Part shown: in pieces, positions 6,763 to 14,801 of the stretch
How positions within the stretch are numbered: the first letter of the stretch is position 1
Layout: each line of letters opens with the position of its first letter
Assembly: GCA_036555065.1 (NCBI GenBank)
Contig: DATBLZ010000124.1
Coordinates: 1-57,103 of the forward strand
Direction of reading: 5' to 3'
DNA from: DATBLZ01 sp036555065
GTDB lineage: Bacteria > Pseudomonadota > Gammaproteobacteria > Steroidobacterales > Rariloculaceae
DNA: 57,103 bases
Position numbers and translations under genes: made by a program
Notes under the pieces: generated by a model
Database searches by the model: none
The model's input: only the letters and a program-made list of their open reading frames with translations
Told to the model about the DNA's origin: nothing

Positions 6763-8931
6763 ATGAGCACGGCAAGGGAATTGGCCGAAAGGGCGTTTAC
6801 CCTCCTTCAGGACGCGTTTCGCGAGTCGGAGTCGCGGGCCACGGAGCTCGACGCCGAGCTCAAGGCTCGGCGCGATCCGAAAAACCGCACTGAAGAGCGG
6901 GCCGATGTCCTGACGCACCGCCTCGAGAACGTCGAGGCCGAGTGCCAGCGCTGGCAGAAGGAAGTCAAGCGTATCGAGGAGCTCCTCGAGAACGAGTACG
7001 CCAAGGTTCAGCAGCTGCGCAAGAAGCTCGACGTTGCCGAGTCCGGGCCCGATCGCGTTTCGAAGAAGGAAGTGAATTTCTGGCGCCAGCGTGCCGAGCA
7101 CTTCGATGAGGAAACACGCGAATACAAGAACAAGATCGCGAGCCTGAAACAGGAGCTTCGCGCCCGAACGGAAGCGGTCGCAGGCACGGGCTTCATGCTG
7201 CCGACCGGCTCCGAAGGCGACCTCGTGAGCGCGCTCGAAGCCGCGCGCGAGGAAAGCAAGTCATTGCGCCAACGGCTCGACCGGCAGGCTTCCGAGCTCT
7301 CTGCGCTGGCGACAACGGCGGCATCCGTAAGCTCGTCGAGCGCGCCGCTCCAAGGTGAGATGACGCGTCTCGCGGCCGACCTCGACCGGACGCGCCGCGA
7401 GCTCGAGCGAGCGCAACGCGAGCTCGCGAGCGTCAATCAATACCAAAACCAGGATCGGGCCGCGGCCAAGGAAGCCGAGACCGCGCGCAACAAGTTGACG
7501 GAGACTCTGCACGAGCGCGAGGCGCGCCTCGTCGAGCTCTCGGCCGCCCATGAGAAGGCGCGCGCCGAGCTCATGACCAAGTCCGAGCATGAGCACGCGC
7601 TGCGCGCCGACGTCGAGCGCGCCCGGGCGGAGCTTGCCGCAAGCGTCAAGCGCGTCGCGGAGCTCGAGCAAAGAGAGCAGAGCGCTCGCACAGCCAAGGA
7701 CCAGCTGCAGGCGACGCTTGCCGATCGGGATAAGCGCATTCAAGGAATTATCGGTGAGCTCGAGCAGGCGCGAAATCAGCAGCGCCGCTCGCACGACGAG
7801 CTCGCCGAGCACAAAAAGCGCGGCGACCAAGTCCAGGCCGAGCAACAGGCGCGCACGGACGCGCTCCGCCAGGAAGTCGCGGCGAAGGGCGCGCAGCTCA
7901 CGGAGCTCCAGAAGCAGCGCACTGCCGCAGAAAAGGAGCTCGCGGCGCTGCGTGCTCAGCAGACCGAAGCGCGCGAGCAAATCGCCGGACTCGAGGCCGA
8001 GCTCAAGGAAGAGAAAGAGTATTCGGCGAACATGAATCAGCTCGCCAACGAGCGCAAAGACGCGTTGACTCGGATCCAGGAAAAGGTCGAAGAGACCGAC
8101 GAGCGCTACAAGGAATCCCAGTGGAAGCTCGGCAAGGCGCAGCACTTCGAGCGCCTCATGCGGCGCCGCAAGGGCCTGATCGAATCGCTGATCGGCACCG
8201 TCCGCGCGAAGAACAAGGCCAACTCGGCGCTCAAAGCCGGCCTCGACGGCCTGCGCAACTTCAAGGCCGCTTCGGAAGCCAACCACTCGAAGCTCCTAGG
8301 AAGGATCGAGGAGCTCACGAACGAGCTACATCAGGCCGAGGAAACCATCAACAAGCAGCAAGGAGAGACGTTCCTCAACGAGGAGCTTCAAGCTGCGCAC
8401 GCGAAGGCCAAGGACCTCGAGGCACGTCTCAACACACAAGTCGAGGTCATTCAGACGCTCGAGAACGATCTCAAGGTCGCCAAAGCAAATCATCAGGCGC
8501 GCGATAACGCGTCGACCGAGCTCGAGGAGCTTCGCAAGGAGCTCGCCACCAAGAGCGAGCACATCGCGAAGCTCGAGAACGACGCCGACGACCAGCAGCG
8601 TAAGCTCTCGAAGCTCCGTGGCAGCGAATCCGAGACGATGCGGCTCAAGGCGATCGAGGAGAAGGACAAGAATCTCATCGATGCTCTGGAGCGCGAGGTT
8701 TCGCAACTGCGCGAAGCTCTGAAGGGGCACGATTCCGCCTCGGCCGGAGCCGAGCCCGCCGAGCAGAGTGATCTGAGCGCGAAACTCAAAGAGCGCGACG
8801 GCTCGATCAATCGGCTCATGGCGACGCTAAAAGAGAAGGACAACGAGATCGGCAAGCTCAAAGAATCCATCGCTCAGTGGAAGAAAAAGTACGAGTTCCT
8901 CTCGACGGAAGCCCCGTCGGCATACCAGTAA
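6763..8931 (+). CDS. Long cytoplasmic coiled-coil protein, 722 aa
   Basis: Nearly the whole protein is heptad-rich coiled coil (Leu/Ala at a and d, with many Glu, Lys, Arg and Gln). It has no signal peptide, no membrane helix and no Walker motifs, so it is not an SMC ATPase. The N-terminus (ARELAERAFTLLQDAFRESE) and a basic stretch at about residues 463-520 (LMRRRKGLIESLIGTVRAKNK followed by LDGLRNFKAA) break the heptads and look like specific interaction sites. AGGGA precedes the ATG. It is divergent from the isomerase operon and followed 49 bases later by a membrane protein, with which it may share a transcript. A cytoskeletal or scaffolding role is my guess. It lies close to, but is not part of, the elongasome operon. 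Confidence 0.75.
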   Translation: MSTARELAERAFTLLQDAFRESESRATELDAELKARRDPKNRTEERADVLTHRLENVEAECQRWQKEVKRIEELLENEYAKVQQLRKKLDVAESGPDRVSKKEVNFWRQRAEHFDEETREYKNKIASLKQELRARTEAVAGTGFMLPTGSEGDLVSALEAAREESKSLRQRLDRQASELSALATTAASVSSSSAPLQGEMTRLAADLDRTRRELERAQRELASVNQYQNQDRAAAKEAETARNKLTETLHEREARLVELSAAHEKARAELMTKSEHEHALRADVERARAELAASVKRVAELEQREQSARTAKDQLQATLADRDKRIQGIIGELEQARNQQRRSHDELAEHKKRGDQVQAEQQARTDALRQEVAAKGAQLTELQKQRTAAEKELAALRAQQTEAREQIAGLEAELKEEKEYSANMNQLANERKDALTRIQEKVEETDERYKESQWKLGKAQHFERLMRRRKGLIESLIGTVRAKNKANSALKAGLDGLRNFKAASEANHSKLLGRIEELTNELHQAEETINKQQGETFLNEELQAAHAKAKDLEARLNTQVEVIQTLENDLKVAKANHQARDNASTELEELRKELATKSEHIAKLENDADDQQRKLSKLRGSESETMRLKAIEEKDKNLIDALEREVSQLREALKGHDSASAGAEPAEQSDLSAKLKERDGSINRLMATLKEKDNEIGKLKESIAQWKKKYEFLSTEAPSAYQ

Positions 8932-8980
8932 CCGTACACCGATAATCTACAGCACGCCGCTACGATCAGCGACCGCTCCG

Positions 8981-9832
8981 ATGTTCGATGAAACGACAGC
9001 GACGCTCGCAAGCCGGGGCATCACACTTGCATCGTTGGGCGGAGCGTATCTAGTTCTGCTCGGGAATCTCGTTGCGGCGATCGGCTGCTTCATCGCGGCG
9101 CGCGCGCGATTGGTCATCTCGCCAAACCAAACCGCCAAGCACTATGGCCTTTACGTCGTCATGGTCCTGGCGACGCTCGGCATAGCCACGGCGCTCGAGA
9201 ACGAGATCCTGCGCGACGGCGCGGTGCTCCAGTACACGGCGCTACCGCAGATCCTGCTCATCGCAATGATTCACTTGTGGATCTACTACGACCAACAGCC
9301 GTGGCTCATTGCGCTTGGTGCGTCGGCCAATGCCGGCGCGATCATCGCGGCGACCGTCGCGGCGGCATTCGGCACGCAAGTGCAAATTCCGCACTGGGCC
9401 ACACTCGCGGTGTTGACCGGACTCCTTGTCTATCTCGCGCGCGGCGCGATTTCGACGCGCGCGGCATTCATGGCAGCAAGCTCGATATATGCCGCATCGA
9501 AAGAAGGCGTCGACGTGCGCGCTGCGCCGCAGACGCCGTGGCTCGGCTTGCCGCAGTGGATTGCGCTCGTCGCCGCGAGCATCATCCTGGCGCTCGTGAA
9601 CGCGCTCCTGCGCGGCGACGATATCGCCAACCTACCGGCGATCAAGGTTGCAGGCGAATCGACTCTGATGCTCGCCGCGACCTTCGTCGTCGGCGCAGTG
9701 CCAGCTTCGATCTACTGGCTTGCGCACAAAAATTGGATGCCGGAGCTCACGCGTTTCGTCTGGCTCGTTTGGATGGTCGTCGGTTTCGCGTTCACTTACG
9801 GCAATATCCTGACTAGCATGCACGCAGCCTAG
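8981..9832 (+). CDS. Polytopic membrane protein, 283 aa, unknown function
   Basis: About eight hydrophobic segments span the protein, starting at roughly residues 18-42, 55-72, 84-100, 103-125, 130-150, 187-207, 224-245 and 255-275. The loops are short and poorly charged, and I see no transporter signature or catalytic motif. The N-terminus is short and cytoplasmic. It follows the coiled-coil gene on the same strand, which raises the possibility that it anchors that protein at the membrane. Its 3' end overlaps the end of lipB on the other strand by 20 bases. I do not recognise the family. Confidence 0.7.
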   Translation: MFDETTATLASRGITLASLGGAYLVLLGNLVAAIGCFIAARARLVISPNQTAKHYGLYVVMVLATLGIATALENEILRDGAVLQYTALPQILLIAMIHLWIYYDQQPWLIALGASANAGAIIAATVAAAFGTQVQIPHWATLAVLTGLLVYLARGAISTRAAFMAASSIYAASKEGVDVRAAPQTPWLGLPQWIALVAASIILALVNALLRGDDIANLPAIKVAGESTLMLAATFVVGAVPASIYWLAHKNWMPELTRFVWLVWMVVGFAFTYGNILTSMHAA

Positions 9833-10427
9833 CGAGCAAGTGCGGTGTGAGGGCGGCACGGCACCGCTCGAGAGAATCGATCGCGCAGTGATCCGCGAGC
9901 TGCGTCACCTCCAAACCCGGGTAACCGCAAGGATCGATGCGTGTGAATGGTTCAAGGTCCATGCGCACGTTGATGGCGATACCGTGGTAGGAGCATCCAC
10001 GGCGAACGCGCAATCCGACGGCAGCGAGCTTCCGGCCGGCGACGTAAACGCCCGGAGCGTCGCGTCGCGCATACGCCTCGACCGCATGGTCCCGCGCGGT
10101 GTCGATCACAGCCGATTCGAGCGCCTGCACGAGGCTGCGCACGTTTAACCCTACGCGCTTGAGCTCGATGAGCACGTAGCAGACGAGCTGGCCCGGCCCG
10201 TGGAATGTGACTTGGCCGCCGCGATCGGTTTGGACGACGGGAACGTCGCCGGGATCGAGCAAGTGCGCCCGATTACCGCTGAGACCGAGCGTGAAAACGG
10301 GCGGATGCTCGACGAACCAAATCTCGTCGGGTGTGGCAGCGCCGCGCTCGGCCGTGAAGCGCTGCATCTCGGTCCATACAGCCGGCAGCGCGCGCGCGCC
10401 GAGATCGCGTATGACGATGTCGCTCAC
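9813..10427 (-). CDS. lipB: Octanoyl-[acyl-carrier-protein]:protein N-octanoyltransferase
   Basis: LipB transfers octanoate from acyl carrier protein to the lipoyl domains of 2-oxoacid dehydrogenases and GcvH, the first step of endogenous lipoate synthesis. At 204 residues it has the family length. DRGGQVTFHGPGQLV (about residues 67-81), the catalytic lysine in GRKLAAVGLRVRRG and the catalytic cysteine in RIDPCGYPG are present. The start is GTG at 10427, overlapping the ybeD stop as GTGA. It is the last gene of the ten-gene operon. LipA, the usual next gene, is not here: a convergent membrane protein follows instead. Confidence 0.95.
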   Translation of the reverse strand: MSDIVIRDLGARALPAVWTEMQRFTAERGAATPDEIWFVEHPPVFTLGLSGNRAHLLDPGDVPVVQTDRGGQVTFHGPGQLVCYVLIELKRVGLNVRSLVQALESAVIDTARDHAVEAYARRDAPGVYVAGRKLAAVGLRVRRGCSYHGIAINVRMDLEPFTRIDPCGYPGLEVTQLADHCAIDSLERCRAALTPHLLARLRAC

Positions 10428-10681
10428 AACACCATCAATATCTCGTCGTGGGCCGAGAGCGCGCGGTAGACGGCATCAGCCTGAGCGCGCGAATCCATCC
10501 GCGTGGTAATCGTCAGGCTCAGATAAGTGCCTTCGCGGCTCACTCGTTCGACGACGGCTTCCGCACGAACCTCGGGGCAATGCGCACGCACAATGGCGAG
10601 CGCGGCGTCGCGAAGCTCCTGCGCATTACGGCCGAAGACCTTGATCGCGAGATCGCAGGGGAATGTCAGTCCGGAGTCCAC
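10424..10681 (-). CDS. ybeD: YbeD/DUF493 family protein
   Basis: An 85-residue protein of the DUF493 family with the expected FPCDLAIKVFGRN start and a ferredoxin-like alpha-beta layout. YbeD is widely encoded between dacA and lipB. A regulatory link to lipoate metabolism has been proposed from context, but its molecular role is not settled. Here it sits one base after dacA and overlaps lipB by four bases, so its output is tied to both. No catalytic motif is visible. Confidence 0.92.
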   Translation of the reverse strand: MDSGLTFPCDLAIKVFGRNAQELRDAALAIVRAHCPEVRAEAVVERVSREGTYLSLTITTRMDSRAQADAVYRALSAHDEILMVL

Positions 10682-10682
10682 C

Positions 10683-11813
10683 TTACGGACCGAGCCAGAG
10701 CCGGATCTCGTCCGTTAAACGCGTCCAGAGCCCGGCCGTGGGCACTTCGTGCAACGACACGAGCGGCAAGACCGCGAGGCTCTGGCCGGCGAACAAGACC
10801 TGAACCTCACCGACCGGCGCGGCTTCGTCTATGGGCGCTATCAGCGTCTTCTCGAGCTCCATCGTCGCGGCGAGATCGGGATAGCGGCCGCGCGGAATCG
10901 TGACGTACAGATCGTCGTTCAAGCCGAGCGCGACACTCGAGGGTGCGCCCTTCCACACGCGCGTCTTTGCGACTTGCTCGCCCCGCGCATACAGCTTGTA
11001 GGTCTCGAAATGCCCGAACCCGTAATCGAGCAGCTCCTCGCTCGCGGCCGTGCGCCCAGCCGCGGTCGGCATGCCCATGACGACGGCGATGAGCCGCATG
11101 CCGGAACGCTCCGCCGAGCTCACGAGGCAGTAGCCGGCTGACTCCGTGTAACCCGTTTTGAGCCCATCGACGCTCGCGTCGCGCCAGAGAAGCGCATTTC
11201 GGTTGTGCTGCGTGATGCTGTTGTAGGTGTACTCGCGCTCGCTGTACCAAGAGTAGTACTGGGGAAACTCGCGGATGATCGCGCGCGCGAGAATCGCGGA
11301 ATCATGCGCCGAGCTCAAATGTTCCGCCGCCGGCAATCCCGTCGGGTTGCGATAGGCGGTATCGCTCATGCCGAGTGCCTGCGCGTACTCGTTCATGAGA
11401 TCGACGAAGGCCTGTACCGATCCGGCGAGATGCTCGGCGAGCGCGATGCTCGCATCGTTCCCGGATTGAACGATCATCCCGCGAAGCAAATCTTGCACGC
11501 TGACTTCCGTCGCAACCTCGATGAACATCCGCGAGCCCGAGGCCCGCCACGCCTTCTCGCTGACGCTGACCATGTCCTCGAGCGCGATTTGCTCGGCGTC
11601 CAGCGCCTTGAAAACGGCGTACGCGGTCATGAGCTTCGTGAGACTCGCAGGCTCGACGCGTTCGTGCGCGGCCGCTGCAGCGAGGACGGTCCCGCTCGCG
11701 GCATCGATGAGGTAATAGCTCTTGGCATCGAACGTCGGCGGCGGAGGAACTGAGTTTTGTGCCTGAGTCGCGCCGGCTACGAGCAGGCTCAACAACGCCC
11801 ATGCGCGTGCCAT
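10683..11813 (-). CDS. dacA: D-alanyl-D-alanine carboxypeptidase (PBP5/6 family)
   Basis: A periplasmic low-molecular-weight penicillin-binding protein that removes the terminal D-Ala from pentapeptide side chains. It has a signal peptide with cleavage after TQAQ or nearby. The catalytic SLTK is at residues 57-60, SGN is near 117 and KTG near 219. The second domain is the beta-rich PBP5 C-terminal domain. The last 15 residues (WTRLTDEIRLWLGP) form an amphipathic helix, which is the usual way DacA attaches to the outer face of the inner membrane. GGGA precedes the ATG. It lies eight bases after rlpA, so peptidoglycan maturation is co-expressed with elongation. Confidence 0.96.
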   Translation of the reverse strand: MARAWALLSLLVAGATQAQNSVPPPPTFDAKSYYLIDAASGTVLAAAAAHERVEPASLTKLMTAYAVFKALDAEQIALEDMVSVSEKAWRASGSRMFIEVATEVSVQDLLRGMIVQSGNDASIALAEHLAGSVQAFVDLMNEYAQALGMSDTAYRNPTGLPAAEHLSSAHDSAILARAIIREFPQYYSWYSEREYTYNSITQHNRNALLWRDASVDGLKTGYTESAGYCLVSSAERSGMRLIAVVMGMPTAAGRTAASEELLDYGFGHFETYKLYARGEQVAKTRVWKGAPSSVALGLNDDLYVTIPRGRYPDLAATMELEKTLIAPIDEAAPVGEVQVLFAGQSLAVLPLVSLHEVPTAGLWTRLTDEIRLWLGP

Positions 11814-11821
11814 GACGTTCC

Positions 11822-12643
11822 CTATTCCTCGGCCACGAGGCGCGTTTCGGTGAGCCCGAGAGCGCGCAGATCGTGGTTCACGCGATCGAATTCCGCCGCG
11901 CTCCCGAGTGGGCCGACACGCACGCGATGCAGCTCGTCGCGCCCCTCCGTGGAAGAGACGATGAAGCTGTTCGCGATGCCGCTGCGTCTCAGGCGCGCCA
12001 CGAGGTTGACGGCGTTGTCTGAATCGCCGAACGCGCCGACCTGAATGAACAGGTGCTCTGCCTGCAGATCCTCGGGATCGAGCGTATCGGCCTCGGCTTC
12101 GCTGATGATCGAGAACGCGCTCTGCCCGGATGGCGCGGCCGCCGTTGTCGCCGACGGTGCGGGCCTGGGCTCCGTGAGAGCGCGCACCTGCACGCGCGCG
12201 GTGCCGTGCCGAAGCATGTCGAGGGCCTGAGCCGCACGATACGAAAGATCGATGATCCGATCATCGACGAAGGGTCCACGATCGTTGACTTTGACGACGA
12301 CGCTCTTGCCGTTTTCGAGATTCGTCACCTCGACCCACGTCGGGATCGGCAATGTCTTATGAGCGGCAGTCATGTCGTTCATGTCGTAACGCTCGCCGCC
12401 GGACGTGCGCTTGCCGTGAAATTCTCTGCCGTACCACGATGCAACGCCACGCTCACGGTAGCCCGCGCTCGACTCGAGCACGTAGTAACGTTTGCCGAAG
12501 ACTTCGTAGAAAGGCGGGTTGCCGAGGCTGCTGCGCTCTGCGCCGTCGCGGACGATCCGGCTCGACGCTTCCGTCTCGACCTGATTCGACGCGCAGCCGG
12601 CAAGGAATGCGGCCGCGACAGCGGTATGGGCCCAAACTTTCAT
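11822..12643 (-). CDS. rlpA: Septal ring lytic transglycosylase, RlpA family lipoprotein
   Basis: A 273-residue outer-membrane lipoprotein. The lipobox LAGC places the lipidated Cys at residue 17. The double-psi beta-barrel spans about residues 60-160, with GVASWYGREFHGKRTSGG, the AAHKTLP segment and VKVNDRGPFV, which hold the residues proposed for catalysis. A SPOR domain (about 195-270) would bind glycan strands stripped of peptides at the septum. RlpA cleaves such denuded glycan. It overlaps mltB by four bases. The linker between the domains is Ala/Pro-rich. Confidence 0.94.
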   Translation of the reverse strand: MKVWAHTAVAAAFLAGCASNQVETEASSRIVRDGAERSSLGNPPFYEVFGKRYYVLESSAGYRERGVASWYGREFHGKRTSGGERYDMNDMTAAHKTLPIPTWVEVTNLENGKSVVVKVNDRGPFVDDRIIDLSYRAAQALDMLRHGTARVQVRALTEPRPAPSATTAAAPSGQSAFSIISEAEADTLDPEDLQAEHLFIQVGAFGDSDNAVNLVARLRRSGIANSFIVSSTEGRDELHRVRVGPLGSAAEFDRVNHDLRALGLTETRLVAEE

Positions 12644-13662
12644 TGCGCGAGACTCGCGTGCTCTTGCTCGTATGCAGCGCGAATCGCGAGGCTGAGCTGA
12701 TGAGCAGCCAGTGCGTACTTGACGCTGCGGTTGTAGCGCGTGATCACGTCGAAATTATGAAACCCGACCCAATACTCCGAGGAAGTCGGATCGTGCTCGA
12801 GGGAGAAGACCATCGCTTCGGACGCAACCGGCAAGTCCGTCGAGAACAGGTAGCCGGCCTCGCTCAGCGCGCCGACCGTCGCGTTGAGCCCGAGACGCTC
12901 GCCGGGCTCCGGTCCCGACCACGTGGGGCCCTTGACCGCCTCGGCCGCGACGGGCTCGCCCGCTCGCCAGCCGTGCGCCTCGAGGTAGTTGGCGACGCTC
13001 GCCAAGATGTCCTCCCAATCCGCCCACACGTCGCGGCGCCCGTCCCCGTCGGCATCGACGGCGTAGGCCCGATAGCTCGACGGTATGAATTGTCCGGCGC
13101 CCATAGCGCCCGCGTACGAGCCGAGCGCGCCGAGCATGTCGGGATCATCGCGGCTCAAAAGAAGAAACGCTTCGAGCTCCGATGCAAAGAACGCCGAGCG
13201 CGGCGGATACGCGAACGCGAGCGTGCCGAGCGCGTCGAGCACGCGATACCTTCCCATGCGCTGGCCGAACAGGCTTTCGACCCCGACGATCGCGAGCAAG
13301 AGCTCCGGTTGCACCGGATAGCGGTGCGTCGTCGCCTCGATGGCCGCTTCGTTGGCGCGCCAGAAGGCGACACCGGCCGAAATCCTCTCGGGATTCAGGA
13401 AGATGTTCCGGTACTCGTACCACGGCGAGACGCGCTCCGCGGGCCGCGAGATGGCCTCGAGCACTTTGACGTCGATCGCGACATCGGTGAGCGTCGCGGC
13501 GATCGCGTCGGGATCGAAGCCGTGCTTCGCGACCATGCGCTCGATGAATGCCACGCGCGCCGCCGCGACGGCCGCTTCATCGACGACGACGTCCTGCGCC
13601 GACGGCGCCTGCGCACAGCAAAGCGTTGCCGCAATGAGAACCAGTCGCTGGGCTTTTCTCAT
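12640..13662 (-). CDS. mltB: Membrane-bound lytic murein transglycosylase B
   Basis: A 340-residue periplasmic enzyme that cleaves the MurNAc-GlcNAc bond to give 1,6-anhydroMurNAc ends. The catalytic glutamate is at about residue 129 in VGVESLFGQ. The SLT family 3 landmarks GAMGAGQFIPSSYRAYAVDADGD (in parts) and HNFDVITRYNRS are clear. The N-terminus is a signal peptide with cysteines at 15 and 16. LCCAQAP is not a good lipobox, so the mature form may be soluble rather than lipidated. It overlaps rodA and rlpA by four bases each. The start is the ATG at 13662; the longer upstream frame runs through rodA. Confidence 0.94.
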   Translation of the reverse strand: MRKAQRLVLIAATLCCAQAPSAQDVVVDEAAVAAARVAFIERMVAKHGFDPDAIAATLTDVAIDVKVLEAISRPAERVSPWYEYRNIFLNPERISAGVAFWRANEAAIEATTHRYPVQPELLLAIVGVESLFGQRMGRYRVLDALGTLAFAYPPRSAFFASELEAFLLLSRDDPDMLGALGSYAGAMGAGQFIPSSYRAYAVDADGDGRRDVWADWEDILASVANYLEAHGWRAGEPVAAEAVKGPTWSGPEPGERLGLNATVGALSEAGYLFSTDLPVASEAMVFSLEHDPTSSEYWVGFHNFDVITRYNRSVKYALAAHQLSLAIRAAYEQEHASLAQ

Positions 13663-14801
13663 GTCGCCAATAGTTTCCTGTGCCCGTTGATCGCAGCGAG
13701 GATGCCGAAGCCCGCCATCAGGGTCACGAGGGATGTTCCGCCCGCGGACACGAGCGGCAACGGCACTCCAACGATCGGTAATAGGCCCGACACCATGCCC
13801 GCATTGACGAAAACGTATACGAAGAACGTTAGGCTTATCGTGCCCGCGAGCAACCGTGTGAAAGTGTCCTGGGCGCCGATCGCTATGTAGAGACCACGCC
13901 CGATGAGCACGAGATACAACGAAAGCAGCAATACGAGCCCGAGCAGACCGAACTCCTCGGCCATCACGGCGAAGATGAAGTCCGTGGATCGCTCGGGCAA
14001 GAATTCGAGGCGCGCTTGCGTGCCGTTGAGCCATCCCTTGCCGAACAGCCCGCCCGAGCCGATCGCGATCTTCGATTGAATGATGTTGTATCCGGTCCCG
14101 AGCGGGTCGGATTCGGGATTCAAGAACGTCAGGATGCGCGCACGCTGATAGTCGCGTAGGAACGGCCAGATCGCGGGCCCCGCAGCCAACCCGGCAATGG
14201 CGACCAACGTCACGGCGCGCACGCTGATGCCGGCCAGCAGGATCGCAAGCCCGCCGGCCGAAAGCACGAGCAGCGCCGTGCCCAAGTCCGGCTGCTCATA
14301 GATCAACGCGGCTGGAATGAAGACGACGATCAGCATGACGAGGAGCTGACCGAACGACGGCGGCAGCGGCCGGTCGTGCACGAGCCAGGCGACCATCAAC
14401 GGCACCGTAAGTTTGGCGAACTCGGAGGGCTGAAAGCGGATGATTCCGAGGTCGAGCCACCGCTGCGCCCCTTTGCCGATCTCGCCTTCGACGGCGACGC
14501 CGATGAGGAGCCCGAGCACCGCGACATAGATCCACGGCGTCCACATTCGCAGATAACGCGGCGGAATTTGCGCGAAGACCAAGAACGCCGCGAACCCGAC
14601 GGCGACGCGCGTGCTTTGGCGTATCAGGAGCCCGGTATCCGAGCCGACGGCGCTATATAGGACGACGAAGGCGAGCGCAGTGATCGCGAGCAGAGTGAGC
14701 AGCAGAGGCAAATCCATCGTGAACGCGCCCGCGCCGCTGAAGCCGGTCGCGCGAAAACCCCGTCGCCGGCTGTGGCCAAAATCAAGGGTTCCGAGCGACA
14801 T
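13659..14801 (-). CDS. rodA: Rod shape-determining glycosyltransferase RodA
   Basis: A SEDS-family peptidoglycan polymerase that works with PBP2 in the elongasome. At 380 residues it has about ten membrane helices and the family landmarks: FQPSEFAKLT, the catalytic Asp region EQPDLGTALL, LNPESDPLGTGYNIIQSKIAIGSGG (in parts), FLPERSTDFIFAV and the C-terminal PLVSAGGTS. The start at 14801 is preceded by GAAGG at good spacing and overlaps the end of mrdA by 20 bases. The first 28 residues are a cytoplasmic tail. It is co-transcribed with mrdA and mltB. Confidence 0.96.
   Translation of the reverse strand: MSLGTLDFGHSRRRGFRATGFSGAGAFTMDLPLLLTLLAITALAFVVLYSAVGSDTGLLIRQSTRVAVGFAAFLVFAQIPPRYLRMWTPWIYVAVLGLLIGVAVEGEIGKGAQRWLDLGIIRFQPSEFAKLTVPLMVAWLVHDRPLPPSFGQLLVMLIVVFIPAALIYEQPDLGTALLVLSAGGLAILLAGISVRAVTLVAIAGLAAGPAIWPFLRDYQRARILTFLNPESDPLGTGYNIIQSKIAIGSGGLFGKGWLNGTQARLEFLPERSTDFIFAVMAEEFGLLGLVLLLSLYLVLIGRGLYIAIGAQDTFTRLLAGTISLTFFVYVFVNAGMVSGLLPIVGVPLPLVSAGGTSLVTLMAGFGILAAINGHRKLLAT

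Noticed and set aside
5326..7101. 591-residue version of the isomerase-like protein
   Set aside because: The first 150 residues run antisense through the coiled-coil gene; the TTG at 6633 has a strong Shine-Dalgarno sequence.
7261..8286. Leucine-rich 341-codon open frame antisense to the coiled-coil gene
   Set aside because: It mirrors the GAG/CTC-rich coiled-coil code and has no start signal or recognisable domain.
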